A stretch of 64,000 nt of DNA, from assembly GCA_963675135.1 (NCBI GenBank), contig OY776119.1, forward strand, positions 68,689,727-68,753,726. Reading direction: 5' to 3'. Under the pieces are notes generated by a model. It was not told where the DNA came from, ran no database searches, and worked only from the letters and a program-made list of their open reading frames with translations. This DNA is from Galeopsis tetrahit. Lineage: Eukaryota > Streptophyta > Magnoliopsida > Lamiales > Lamiaceae. Both the position numbers and the translations under genes were made by a program. This document shows positions 20,460 through 32,366 of the stretch, in pieces; position 1 is the first letter of the stretch, and each line of letters begins with the position of its first letter.

Positions 20460-23400
20460 GTAGGACAGGACAGGAAATAGGGGCGTAATCGCCTAGCCGT
20501 TACCACCACCGCCAGGGCTGCCTTCTCCACTTCTGAATACCTGATCTCTGCCCCTTGGATGACCTTGCTCACGTAATAAATGGGTTGCTGTGTGGACCCT
20601 TCCTCTTTCATTAGGGCAGTGCTCAGGGAGTGTTCCCCTACTGAAAGGTATAAGAGCAACACATCTCCTTGAGAGGGCTTCGTCAGCTTTGGAAGTTGTT
20701 CAAGGTGGAGCTTGAGTTCCTCGAAAGCTTTCTGACACTGGTCGTCCCACTCGAACTTCGACCCCTTCCTTAAGGTTCTGAAGAAGTGGTGGCTCTTTTC
20801 TGCTGACCTTGATATGAACCTACTGAGAGCTGCGATCCTACCATTCAGGGTTTGCAATTCCTTCAAATTCCGAGGGGGCTGCATGTCGAGCACCGCCTTC
20901 ACCTTAGCAGGGTTCACTTCTATCCCTCTTTGAGTCACCATATATCCCAGAAATTTCCCTGATCCTACTCCAAAAGAACATTTAGCAGGGTTTAATTTAA
21001 TACCATTCTCTCGGATTACCTGAAATATCTCCTTCAAGTCGCCAATATGTCCCTCTGCCTTGACACTTTTAGCCAGCATATCATCCACGTAAACCTCCAT
21101 GTTCCTGCCTATCTGCCCTCGGAACACCGAGTCTACCATTCTTTGATAGGTGGCTCCTGCATTTATCAGTCCAAAAGGCATACGTACATAACCGAAAGTA
21201 CCACATGTCGCTATAAAGCATACCTTTGGTATATCGAGGGGGTTCAACTGGATTTGATGGTACCCTTGATAAGCATCCATCATGCTGAGTAATTCAAACC
21301 CGGACGTGGCATCCACCAGCTGATCAATCCTAGGCAGGGGATAGTGATCTTTAGGGCACGCCTTGTTCAAGTCCCTGAAGTCAATGCACATCCTCCATTT
21401 ACCGGCTCCCTTGGACACCAGTACTGCATTCGAGAGCCACTCAGGGAACTGCACTCTCTTCACGTGCCCTGCGCTCAACAATTTATCGATCTCCTCCTTT
21501 ACAATGAGGTTCTTCTCTTTACCGAAGTTCCTCAACTTCTGTTTCACGGGCCTAGCTTTGGGATCCACATTCAGATGGTGCACATCTATTTCTGGAGGGA
21601 TACCCGTCATATCCGTCGCTGTGAATGCAAAGATGTCTGCATTTTGCTGGAGGGCAAGTATCATCTTTCCCTGGAGCTCAAGGTTCATATTCGTACCTAT
21701 CCTGGTTGTGAATCCCTCCTTTCCTGGGTAGAGCTCGATGCTCATCAACTCCTCGTCTGGTTTAGCTTTGGGCTGCTCTTGGATTAGCTCACCCACTTTC
21801 TGTCTCTTCAGCTCAGGGTCTTCGCCCTTAAATCTCTCCATTCCCCGGAACACGGCCCTGTCCGCTATCTTGACCGATTCCACGTAACACTTCCTTGCCT
21901 GATACTGATCGCCACATATCTCTCCCACGCCCCCCGAGGCAGGGAATTTCATCTTCATGTGGAAGGTGGAGATCACTGCCTGAAAAATATTCAAGCTTGG
22001 CCTTCCCATTACTACGTTGTAGGAAGATGGGACGTCTACAATCAAGAATTCTATGACTTGTACTCGACGGTTAGGGGCGACTCCTAGCCCTACTTGCAAT
22101 AACGCTGAACCATGGGGTTGAATGGCTCCCCCTGAGAATCCGTAGTGAGCGGTTTCCACCGGTCTGAGCTTTATATTCAGGTCCATCTTCTTAAAGCACT
22201 CCAAAAACATGATGTCGGCAGAGCTTCCAGTATCCACAAAGATTCTTGCTACGTCGTATCCTGCTATATCCGTGGTAATGACCAGTGTGTCATTATGAAT
22301 TTCTCTAGGTTCCCCGGCGTCTTCTGGCCCGAAATGAATGTCTGGGCCCTCTGCCATCTTTCCCACCTCATGGTGCTCTATATTCCTCTCATTCTTCAGC
22401 GACCGAACGCTCTGCTTCCTCTGCCTAAAGGAATCCCCATCAGCAGGGCCTCCCATAATCATATGAATAGTTCCTCTCTTCTGGGGAGGGGGTGGTGGCT
22501 CCTCATTACCCTTCCTTTGATCTCTTCTATCATCTTCCTGCTTCCCCTCGGGGTCCTTTCGCTTTTGACCCCTGGGGCCTTGTCGATCTCTGAAAATAAA
22601 CTCTTTCAGGTGGCCTGCGTGAATCATCCTTTCTATCTCATCCTTCAGATGCCAACATTGGTTGGTATCGTGGCCATAATCGTTGTGGAACCTGCAGAAT
22701 TTGTTTGACTTAGGGTTTTGGGGACCTCTGCTTCTTGAGTAGGGGAATTTCATATCTAGATGGTCCCCTGCCACCTCTAGGACTTCGGCTGGCTCCATCC
22801 TCAACGGGGTATATCTCTTCGCCCCCCTCCTTGGGTTCCAGGGTGCAACTTCCTCTCTTCTTACGCTTTCTAGTCTCCTGGAGCCTCGGTGTCTCTCCGG
22901 ACTTGGCCTCCTAAACGGAATCTCTTTCCTCCTTTCTCCATTACTCACTATGGCCCTGGTCTCTGATCGCTTAGCTTTCCTTACCTCTTCCAGGGTAAGG
23001 TATTTCTCTGCTCTCCTCAACAATTCATCAAAGGTCCGAACTGGCTTCTTGGCTAGAGATGTGAATAGATCCCCATCTCTTAACCCGTTGGTGAGGGCGT
23101 TGATTTTGACCTCTGAGGAGGCTGTAGGTACTTCGAGAGCTGCTTGGTTGAATCTTTTCAAGAAAGCCCGAAGACTCTCATTCTCCCCTTGTCGCATGTT
23201 AAACAAGGTGAGGGTGGCCCTAGGTTGCCTCCTAGCGCTGGCAAATTGGGGCAGGAATAGTTCACTGAACTCCGACCATGAATGGACAGTATCTGGCCCT
23301 AACTGGGTGAACCATTGCTGCGCCGCTTTAGATAGGGTAGTCAGAAATACCCTGCACTTGACGCCCTCTCCGTATCGATGCAATAGGGCGGCATTCTCGA

Positions 23401-23737
23401 ACCTCATCAAATGCTCGTACGGGTCCGTGGTGCCATCATATTCGAAATTTAAAGATTTAAAATTAGGAGGCAGTTCATCTTGTAAAATAGTGGATGAAAA
23501 TTGATAACCAGTAACGTAAGAAGGTTTACTTACGTTGTCAATCATATGCTTCTGCATGTCTTTCATCTCCTTCCGCAAGGCCTGTATCTGATCGCTGACG
23601 GCTCCTTGATACGTGTCGTCCGTGCTTTCTCCCATCCCTGTCTCCAGAGTGGTGTCCCCAAGGATCCTCTCCGTATCCCTCCGAGGGGGTCTTTCCAAGA
23701 TGCTTCTTTCCGCCTGAGAAGGTACTTTTTCTTCTGG
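20429..23737 (-). pseudogene. Gypsy gag-protease-reverse transcriptase-RNase H
   Basis: The main open frame has 1089 codons (ORF from 23698). Retrotrans_gag domain (about residues 75-230: FEYDGTTDPYEHLMRF, WFTQLGPDTVHSW); a CCHC-like knuckle (FCRFHNDYGHDTNQC); aspartic protease with VDTGSSAD at about residue 488; reverse transcriptase (WLSNAVLVSKGAGKWRMCID, LLSMMDAYQGYHQI, YVDDM at about 870); and the start of RNase H (LYLSVGEHSLSTALM). It joins the gag N-terminus across a one-base loss at 23736-23738 and the distal pol across one at 20457-20459. No in-frame stop codons occur within. Apart from those two breaks the polyprotein would be complete. Confidence 0.9.
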
Positions 23738-24222
23738 GTTCTGAGGGGATCCTCATTCCTGGAAGGGACTGGAACAGAATCGATGACCTGTTCTGGGAGA
23801 TTTTGTCTTGTACCCTTACGAGTGGTTGGAATAGGTTCGGGAGGGCGAAGTCCTCGAGTAGCGATTATTCTTTCAACTGATTGCGCGATCATCTCATCTA
23901 ATTGATCTCGAGAGACAGTCAAGAGTTCCGGTTGAGCGTTAGGGTTATCCCTATTGATCCCACTCCATGAAGCTCCTGAGGTGCCTGGTGCATCTCCATC
24001 CAGAGCGGGAGGAATATCCTCCGGTACATGATCTACGGGCTGTTTCCCTAGATTTCGATTTGAGGGAAAACCTGGAGGGGGAATATCTTCTGGTGTATGG
24101 TCCACGGGTCGTTTCCCTAAATTTCGATTTGAGGGAAAACCTGGAGGAGGCGGAGGAAGAGGAGGAGGAGTGGAATCTCCTTTCTCCTTCGTCTGCTTCA
24201 CTAGATCGTGTCCTCCACCCAT
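23736..24222 (-). pseudogene. Gypsy gag N-terminal extension
   Basis: ATG at 24222 (MGGGHDLVK) starts the polyprotein, 58 bp from the 5' LTR. It is proline-rich, with a 35-residue near-duplicate block (PGFPSNRNLGK.PVDH.PEDIPP, twice), then a helix-like QLDEMIAQSVERIIATRG segment. The frame passes to the main gag ORF at about 23737, where one base is missing from a C-run on the coding strand. Confidence 0.75.
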
Positions 24223-24261
24223 TTAAGTACGAAACTTTTCTCACGCCTTAGCCTGAAATGT

Positions 24262-24279
24262 TCCCACAGACGGCGCCAG
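24262..24279 (-). other. Primer binding site
   Basis: One base inside the 5' LTR end the minus strand reads TGGCGCCGTCTGTGGGAA. The TGGCGCCGT part fits the 3' end of plant tRNA-Asp, a common Gypsy primer; the remainder deviates from it. Confidence 0.7.
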
Positions 24280-24280
24280 T

Positions 24281-25030
24281 TGATGTGTCGAAAAAGAACG
24301 GTTTCGGATATCGATCGTTCTCTTGCGAGCACTATCAATCACGAGTCCAATCTCTAGTTGAATCCTTGGCAATCTTCAAGTAAATCTCCTCGGGAATCTG
24401 ATAATAATCTGCAAAAGTACGCCGGAGGGGGGCTCCGGCGTAGAAGCTCCGACGCTCAAGTCAGATTCGATCGTAGGCGAAATCAAAGAGGAATTCCCCT
24501 GTATATCTAGGGAAATTCCGGCGAATATAATGAAGTTTCTCTTCAAATCAGTGTATAATTCTTATGAAAGTGCGTATCGTATGTAAAAATGTATGTATCG
24601 TCATCCAAAACTTACCTGATAATGTAAAATGATCGGCTTATATACCTGGCCCCTTCTCTCGGGGGAGAAGGGGACTTATTCTCCCTATATTCTTGGTCCA
24701 TTCCTCAGAATCCGGCTCCCCAGCCCATGAAGACTTGGTTTTTGAGCATATCCTCCCCTATCCTCGTAGGTTTGACCCACTCATTTGACTTGGCCAAGAA
24801 AGATGGACTATTCGCTCCATATTTGGGTCGAGTCCCTTCAGGGCCAAGGGTTATTAACCTTTCTAAATATGGGCCAAAGGCCCAGTCACCCTGATTTCTC
24901 TCATTTCCCTACTTAAGCCCAGGGGTGTATTAACCCTGTTTCTTCGGTATATTGATATAATCATGACTATCGTAATTTATCCCGTTTCCACGTGTCGACT
25001 TCTCCGAGAGCGACATATTTATCTACATCA
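24281..25030 (-). repeat. 5' LTR of the Gypsy element
   Basis: The LTR is 750 bp, TGATGTGTCG...CTACATCA, nearly identical to 13498-14247. It should carry the promoter for minus-strand transcription into gag. Confidence 0.93.
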
Positions 25031-25035
25031 CAGAT

Positions 25036-25255
25036 TATTGTTGTGTAAATTTTATTTTTTGATGTGTGTTTTCTTTTTCGTTTTTTTAAAATTATATAAA
25101 GATCAAATATATATTTTTTTAAATTTCAAATTTTAAACTGCACGTACTATTATTTGGTTGAAAAATTAACTTTGTATTTTTTTTAATTATGTTAATTAAA
25201 TTCAATACATAACTTTATAATTAATTGATTTTAACAAAATAGAATTTGATGTTGT

Positions 25256-25291
<36 letters not shown>

Positions 25292-25924
25292 AAGTTTTGT
25301 TTCATAAATACGTTGTCAATAAAAAAAAATGGAGTGCATGCCTAATTTTATTTGAATAAATTGAATTAAGTTTGATTCATGAATTTTTTTTAATTATTTT
25401 AATTAACTTTAATTATTTTCAAAGATAAATAATTTAAATTGAATAAAAATGACTAAAATGAAATATAAATGACGATTTTGTAAAATTGAAATTTAAATGA
25501 TTTATTTTGAAATGTTCAAAAACTTACGGACCCAAAAAAAAAAAAAAAGATCCTGCATTAATTAAGGACAAATGAGAAACTAATTATTTTTTAATATACA
25601 TGCATTCATTCAAAATGACATATATTTTAAATAGAAAAAAAAGTATGAAATAATGAGTATAAAACAAATTTAATGAAATATATATTTAAAATTGAATATG
25701 TTTTTAAGTGGTAGGAGTGTCCCATTTTTAATTGAATATGAGGGAGTACGATAATATAATGGAACAATAAATTTTGCATATAAATTAATTGCTAACATTT
25801 CTTGGATAAGCCAAAACTAGCATACTACCTTTGCCTATATCGATCCAACATAAAAATAAATAGACAATCTAAGTGGAAAATTAACAAAAAAATGAATCAA
25901 AAAGAAAAAGAAAACAATATGTAC
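25036..25924. other. AT-rich spacer with (TA)n microsatellite
   Basis: No gene is seen. A (TA)n run lies at about 25259-25287 and an A-run at 25536-25549. This is the 3' flank of the ascorbate oxidase gene and the region next to the Gypsy insertion. Confidence 0.6.
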
Positions 25925-28199
25925 TTATGGTTTGTGGTAGCCTTTTGTATTACCACAACCCATGATAGATGATGGCAATTCTCCCACTCTTTCAACCCCT
26001 TCTTCAAAAACAACTCCCATTCCCATAGAGAAGTGGGATTCTATATGGCAATGGAAAGCCCAAACACCTGGATTATCTGCTCGGAATCTCAAAGCCGTCC
26101 ATCCGAATGGATGGACGGCCACCGTATTCTTCATAATCGGGTTCACCAAATTGTACTTGCTCGGGTCGTTTACCATATCAAACTTCCCCGACCCGTATCC
26201 CAAGACCCAAAAGTCATGCCCGTGTAGATGCCACGGGTGCGTCTCACTATTATTTGGGTTCATCGTGTTTGCATTTTGTAAAACGATATCCACCGTAGTG
26301 TTGAACTTTAGCCTATACGCTGCGTTACTAGTGGTGGCATTAGTATTTTTCGAGACATTAAAAATGTCGTACGTTGCAAAGTCGTAGTTGTCCGGTGGTG
26401 GCCTCGAGTCCATACCATGTAACAAGTTGTTTTTATAGGCGATTAAGTACGGTGTGTGGGGTAGGCTAAAAGAGACATTGTTGACCGACCAACGACGAAA
26501 ACCGTTGACTTGATTTTGTGTGTTGAGCATCACGATAACACGGTCCGATTTTTGAGGGGGAGGGTGGATAAAGCCTTGTCGAGCCTTGATGGCTAAACTT
26601 TGAGACAACCTTGGGACGACGTCGTCCCACCGGGGTCCCACTGGGGGAGGAGTCGGTGGGTCCCTTCTAGGGTGATTAGGGTAGTAGTTGAAGATGGCTA
26701 GGCCATTAGGAGTGGTACTATTTCGGCTAACAACTTTTGCACTAGCCCAATAGTTTCTTGAAGGGTTTTGATTAGCTGTGATTAAAACAGAATAAGTTTC
26801 CCCAGAGTAAATGAAGAGATTTTTCACCACAAACGGCTCCACATTGTGCCCATCGGCTTCAACTACTGTCATGTTATGCCCTTCGATTTCGAAGCTCAAA
26901 GCCGACAGAGCCGTCAAGCTACTAAGCCGAAGCCGATACGTTTTCCCCTGTACAACCGTCAATGCATAAGGTGCACACTCTGGATTTGTTGCATTGCAAA
27001 CTCCATTTCCAATTCCTGGTGTACTGCAGTCAAATCTTCCTTTCCCTTGAATCAAAATTGACTGAAATGAAATGAAATAAAATTAAAATTAGTGCCTTAA
27101 AATTAACACAAAATCACTAATAATAATAATTCAACATTTACATACATGTACAAAAATATTAATTGTTGATTTGGTCCCATATATTTGTTTTTTGGGTAAA
27201 GGTCCCAAAAAGGTTTTCAATTTAATTCAATAACTCCACAATTGATCGGATTTTTGTGTCAAAGTTGTCCAAATTTGAAGTACGACTTTGTTTCTTGGTA
27301 CAATTTTGACACATAACTTGTGTCTTTTCCACAATATTTCAAGTTCTAGTGAATATAAGACCAAAATCGAACCAATTAAGCAAACGTTATGGAACCAAAA
27401 TCCTGAGTCCGTACCTGAGGCTCTCCAACCCAAACAAAGGGAATCGAAGAGAGGCCGGTGGCTTGTTCGTAGGTGCTCTTATGATACCAATCGGCGAGGA
27501 TTATACTTCTATCGTAGTCGTACTGAAAGGGTTCCGACTCTCCCTCAGGAAGCGCTACCCGAATAGACCCGTATAAACCAGCTTCCCTCTGCATACCATA
27601 ATGTGCATGATACAAATATGTACCCGGCTGCAACAAAATTATCAAGAAACATTGTTAGCTAGATACCAAGAAAATATTAATAATATTCACAAATTAAAAA
27701 TATACTATGTTTTTAGGAAGGGAATGCAAAACATACTCTGTCCACTACAAATTTGTACACAAAAGTGTCACCAGGGAGAATTGGGCATTGGGTCACACCT
27801 TCTGTACCATCCATCCAAGGTGTACCAATCTGCAAGAAACCATATTACAAGAGTCATAAATAAAATACAAAAAAATTGTTAATCAAGAATCATGAACCAA
27901 ATAATAATAGTCACCTGTCTAATTCCATGCCAATGAATTGCTACATTTTCAGTCAATAAGCTGTTTTTGAGCTCGACGACAATGGTGTCTCCCTGCTGCG
28001 CGATGATGCTCGGTCCTGGAGATCGACCGTTGATCGTAATCGCCAATTTTCGATAGCAATCGGGGGACTTGAACTCGTACTTCACCTCCCATCTATAGTG
28101 TCGAACTTTAGCCTCAACTAATGGAACAGTAACACATAGAGTTAGTACACACAGTGTCAAGAAATTTATCAAACTATTTTTCTTGAAAAACTCTGCCAT
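25925..28199 (-). CDS. L-ascorbate oxidase, four exons, apparently intact
   Basis: A secreted blue multicopper oxidase that oxidises ascorbate with O2 in the cell wall. Exons (minus strand): 28199-27915, 27829-27737, 27627-27415, 27061-25925. All introns are GT..AG and phase 0; the total is 575 residues, the family's usual length. Signal peptide about 1-30 (ends PLVEA). Copper sites: HWHG at 89-92, YHAHYG with H133 and H135, HPWHLHGH at 472-479, and HCHIESHFSMGM at 534-545 with the type-1 ligands C535, H540 and M545. The phrases DWYHKSTYEQATGLSS and VWVGEPQS are typical of ascorbate oxidase; laccases differ here. N-glycosylation sites are frequent (NATN, NMTV, NSTT). The Gypsy element ends about 890 bp past the stop codon. 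Confidence 0.92.
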
Positions 28200-28271
28200 A
28201 TTTTGAGCAAAAATGACAAATGTATGGTAGTTGATTAGTTGTTGATGATGAAAGTAAAGTGTAAAGCCTCT

Positions 28272-28290
28272 CTCTCTATATATATAATAA
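28272..28290 (-). promoter_or_regulatory. TATA box of the ascorbate oxidase gene
   Basis: On the minus strand TTATTATATATATAGAGAG lies about 75-90 bp upstream of the ATG (28199), followed by a CT/GA-rich leader typical of plant promoters. Confidence 0.5.
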
Positions 28291-29100
28291 ATATGTGAAA
28301 AGAATGCTTTTCAGAGAAGGTGATATCAAGGTAAGAATTGGTCCCATAGATTAAGTCAACATTGAAAATTCAATTTATATATGCAGTCAAAGTTTACAAC
28401 CCGAGTAATTATATATCTTCCTTTTTTAAAATGTGACAATAACGAAATTTCCTAGATGCTTATTTCTAGATCAATAGAAATTTAAGCAATACTGTATGTC
28501 AGTATCTATTTATGTAAAGTTGACTTCCACGTTATTTCCAAGAGAGGAAAGTTGTTTTATACTATTTTGACAAAAAAAAAAAATCATATTTATGAATTCA
28601 TCTTTTGTGTGGATGCATCCATTCTAAATTATTAAATCACCCACATTAAATTGCTCATTTTCCATTTTAATTTGTACCATATTAAATTGTTCCTTCTTAT
28701 GGTAAAAAAAAAAATTACTTTTTTTTCAATTATCTAAAAAATATATCAAATGTTATTATTTTTCTCACACAATTCTTCTCAATTGACTAATACGGAGTAA
28801 TAATAAACAACTCTCATATTAAATTATGTGTTAGAGTCAAAGGGGCAATCGAATACTATGTTTACATTGGGTTTTGTGATTTTTAAATTTTTCAAGTTCT
28901 GAGTTTTTTATTAATGTATAGTAGTTTATTTTGAATTTTTAGGTAGACTATTATTTAATAAATGTCAAATTAATGTGCAGGATTTTATCATAATATATTT
29001 GTAAACCAATAAATTTAAATACCTGCAATATGCACAAAAGAATGGTCATAAACATAAGGTAAATATATTTTTATTAAGAATGTGTCTCTTGATTCCTCTC
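28291..29100. other. Upstream region of the ascorbate oxidase gene, AT-rich
   Basis: No gene is seen. A 'ctaatacggagtaat' motif at 28786-28800 is typical of Stowaway-like ends, but no partner end was located. Confidence 0.45.
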
Positions 29101-29108
29101 TCTAAACA

Positions 29109-29213
29109 TAGTAGGGAGTTGATGGAGTCATTTGTGACTTATTCCATCATACTCAATTTGACCTACAATTTTGTAGTAGGGAGTTGATGGAGTCGTTTGT
29201 GACTTATTCCATC
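29109..29213. repeat. Short direct duplication
   Basis: A block of about 40 bp (tagtagggagttgatggag.., ..gacttattccatc) occurs twice, at about 29109-29149 and 29174-29213. One base differs, a over g, after 'ggagtc'. Confidence 0.8.
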
Positions 29214-30865
29214 TGACCTCTGCAATTCTATTTTCACTCTCCTATTCATAATAGAATAACGACTTAGAGAGCAAGAAAGATATTCAAAAATCATAAGGAA
29301 ATAAATAATTCCTCAAGTTTTGGAGATATTATTTTATATTCTTATCTCCAAAACCAGGATTTACAATATTTGACAATTTCAAATTTTAATAAAATTTCAG
29401 TGTCTACAAATGCCCCCTGGAGATCTGTTGTGGAGATCTATTTCGAATGCAACTTGATCTCGAAATCTTGATGTAGAACTCCAAAGGTGATTTAGCATGC
29501 CCCCAACGGTGATTTAGCATGCCCCATGAAATTCTTGGAGAGTGGAGATGAAGAGCGAAAATCGTTTCACTTGGCGTGCCAATTTGTAAGCGTGCCAATT
29601 TGTAAACCAATAAATTTAAACTGATAAATCATTAGAATTAACAATTTTTTTCCTTTTTTTTTTTTTTTTTTTTTTGGTGCTGTCGAATTTTGATCCCAAC
29701 AAATGTCACCGTTACGATTTAAATCCGGATACTAAAAAAATGATGTCCAATTTTAAACCTATAAAATTTGAAAACGACGTCATTTTACCACGCACATGTT
29801 CCATTTCCCCTCCTAATTTTTCTGTTGTCCAAATCAGACCCCATAAAACAACGACATTTTCAATTTTCTGGTAATTTTAGGGTCGAAATTGAACTGTATC
29901 TTTAATATTGATACTAAATTGAAAAGGGTAGACAAATTGTGAGAAAAAAAAAATTAAGCATTTTTAACTCTGAATCATTACATATTTTAATATACTCCAC
30001 AACCCAAGACATAATTAATGGTATTAAAATATTACCAGTAACTAATTGGTGCAAGATTTAGTTGATGAGAGTCTGGTCATTCGAAAAAACGTGGTTGCAG
30101 ATCAATTTTGTATTAGTTGTAATTAATTTTGGTTGATCAGAATTTGAGAAATATTATAAATTACTATTATTATTAAGTTTTAAAAAAATTAGTCATACCA
30201 ATGTAAATAAATTCATTTGTGTAATTTCAAACATACACCTAACTTAATTTATTTCTATTCACGGTTCCAAAACTTTCCAATCAAATATTTCAAAATCTTC
30301 CAAACAAACACTATGACTTTAATTATGTTTGAAATTATGAATTTTACCTACTTTGTTATGATTTTAATTTAAAAAAAAAAAAACTTAATAGTAATAGTAA
30401 TTTATAATGTTTTTCAAATTGTACTCATCTAAAGTCATGTGTATGTTTGAAATTACACTATTATGAATTTAATTTATTCTTGTATGACTTTATTTTTTTT
30501 AAAAAAATTAATATTAAAATATTTCATATATAAAATAAAGCTAACTAAGGTAAAAATATTGGTGTACAGATTTGAAGGTCAAATGCAGGTTAAACTGTGG
30601 CAAACAAATCTTTTTCAAAGTGTGTGTTAGTGTGTTACTGATTTACTGTACGAGGAAAGTCAATAATGAACATGAATAAAATACTATAGGTTAATTAAAG
30701 TGCTGAAAAATAAACATAGAAAAAGCAAAAAAAAAAAAAAATTGATTTGAAGAACATTTAAGAAAAATAACAAAATTTATAATTAATTAAATATTTAATT
30801 TTAATGTGACACACATTTGCTCTTATAGTAACATATTTTGACATTATCATAAAACATTGCATCGT
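29214..30865. other. AT-rich spacer
   Basis: A duplicated phrase 'ggtgatttagcatgcccc' occurs at about 29489-29525, and a long T-run at 29647-29675. From 29690 to 29880 is a stretch with an ORF-like look (66 codons) but no recognisable protein; it may be a decayed repeat. Otherwise nothing. Confidence 0.45.
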
Positions 30866-31118
30866 GTGAATTTTAAAAATTATAGTATTAATTAGTCATA
30901 TTTCATTTATAAAATATTTCAAGCATGTGTTACTCCCCCAAAATCCTCCAAATAAACTTTATGACTGTAATATATGGAATATTGATGCTGAGTGAATTTT
31001 AAAAATTATAGTATTAATTAGTCATATTTCATTTATAAAATATTTCAAGCATGTGTTACTCCCCCCAAAATCCTCCAAATAAACTTTATGACGGTAATAT
31101 ATGGAATATTGATGCTGA
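30866..31118. repeat. Tandem duplication, two units of 126-127 bp
   Basis: Units 30866-30991 and 30992-31118 are identical except for one added C in a C-run and a t/g change. The start of a third unit (gtgaatt) follows. Non-coding. Confidence 0.9.
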
Positions 31119-31795
31119 GTGAATTAGAATATTAGTTCATACAGTATATAGTAAATACAAAAATTACATTTGATGTGTATTCCTGATAATAACATGACAG
31201 GCACATTAAATATTTAATTAATATTATATTAATTGAATGGTTTACAAAAATGTAAAATTTTAATCCTATATAAATATTTAATTAAAAAACCACCAAATAT
31301 TGTTTAGAAGAATATTGACAATTTGATGATAAATATTGTATTTTACAGACACGAATTGGAGAAGGTTTATTTTGCTAATTCTTCAAATTAAAAAGCGACA
31401 AATTAAAAGAAGAAAAAGGAAAAGTTGGCACGTGGGAAAAGTAAAACGCGTAATCTACTCCCTTTTCTTTTATTTTTTTGACGGAATCTGCACCTTTTTT
31501 CATGAAAATGAAGTCACAATTAATTATATATTATCATGCGCTGGATTTCCTTAATTACACTTGGATAGTTGTAACCTGGAATTCTGGATGTGACTTAATA
31601 GTTTTAGACTTTAGTAGTATTTTATTAGCCTACTTGTATGGATAAAAAGACAACGATTGAAAGTATCAGCTCATAACTTAATTATAAGTTTGTACCAAGT
31701 TTAAAAAATTAAAGAAAATGGTGAATTTATAAAAAAAATGTGAAAGGTGGTGATTAAATTAATACTGAACTCAAAAGTCATATAATAAATACGTA

Positions 31796-32067
31796 CTCCT
31801 TTCGTTTTATAACTGTTTGCACACTTTTTTTATTCGTCTGTTTCACAATTGTTTGCACACTCTTAACAAAAAATCTTCATAAATCTTTATCCTCATAATA
31901 TTAAATATTTATACAAAATGTCATTACTTTTATGATCATTTCAATCACTCATTTTACTTTATTCATTTAATTTTATAAAATTATATTTCAACACTTCACT
32001 TATTACACATTTTTCTTAATAAAGATGTTCATTTTATGGTGCAAACACTTATGTTACGGGGTGAGAG
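31796..32067 (+). mobile_element. Stowaway-like (Tc1/mariner) MITE
   Basis: The 272-bp element is flanked by TA on both sides (31794-31795, 32068-32069). Left end CTCCTTTCGTTTTATAACTG; right end, reversed, CTCTCACCCCGTAACATAAG. Both continue to tgtttgcac, which also recurs inside. No ORF. Confidence 0.7.
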
Positions 32068-32332
32068 TATATAATTAGCCCCCAAAAAATACGCACTTTC
32101 AACTATTGTGTATGCAATCGATATTAGAGTAGGTAAACACGCTAGTTTCATTTTGAGTCATGTTTTGAATGTTCGCCACCTACAAATAAGAGTGACTATA
32201 TACTCCATATTTTTAGTCATACAACTGGTGGATAGCTTCTTTCATTTTCTTATAATCAGGTCCATGGTGTATTAAAGAGAAATAGTTAAAACAATTATGC
32301 AACAAAATATTATTATTTGACTTTATTCAACA

Positions 32333-32335
<3 letters not shown>

Positions 32336-32364
<29 letters not shown>
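32336..32364. repeat. (ATT)n microsatellite
   Basis: About nine consecutive ATT units. Confidence 0.85.

Positions 32365-32366
<2 letters not shown>

Larger units (their letters stand above)
13493..25035 (-). mobile_element. Complete Gypsy LTR retrotransposon (Tat-type layout)
   Basis: An 11.5-kb element in minus orientation is bounded by the 5-bp target duplication cagat (13493-13497 and 25031-25035). In element order: 5' LTR (25030-24281), primer site, gag-protease-RT-RNaseH-second RNase H-integrase (24222-18582), a 37-copy minisatellite, an antisense spliced ORF, polypurine tract, 3' LTR (14247-13498). The dual RNase H, the extra ORF past pol and the tandem repeats in the 3' untranslated part are known traits of the Tat/Ogre branch. 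About 10 differences between the 750-bp LTRs, counted by eye (1.3 %), indicate a young insertion. It lies between the defensin-like gene and the 3' end of the ascorbate oxidase gene. Confidence 0.92.

Noticed and set aside
18582..23737. Endogenous pararetrovirus (Caulimoviridae) as source of the RT/RNase H
   Set aside because: Integrase, 750-bp LTRs, a 5-bp TSD and a polypurine tract are all present, so it is an LTR retrotransposon.
21047..23905. Plus-strand ORFs of 80-190 codons in the Gypsy gag-pol region
   Set aside because: They are antisense shadows of the intact minus-strand polyprotein.
25925..28199. Laccase as the multicopper oxidase type
   Set aside because: DWYHKSTYEQATGLSS, VWVGEPQS and the exon-1 HWHGIRQ context are those of L-ascorbate oxidase.
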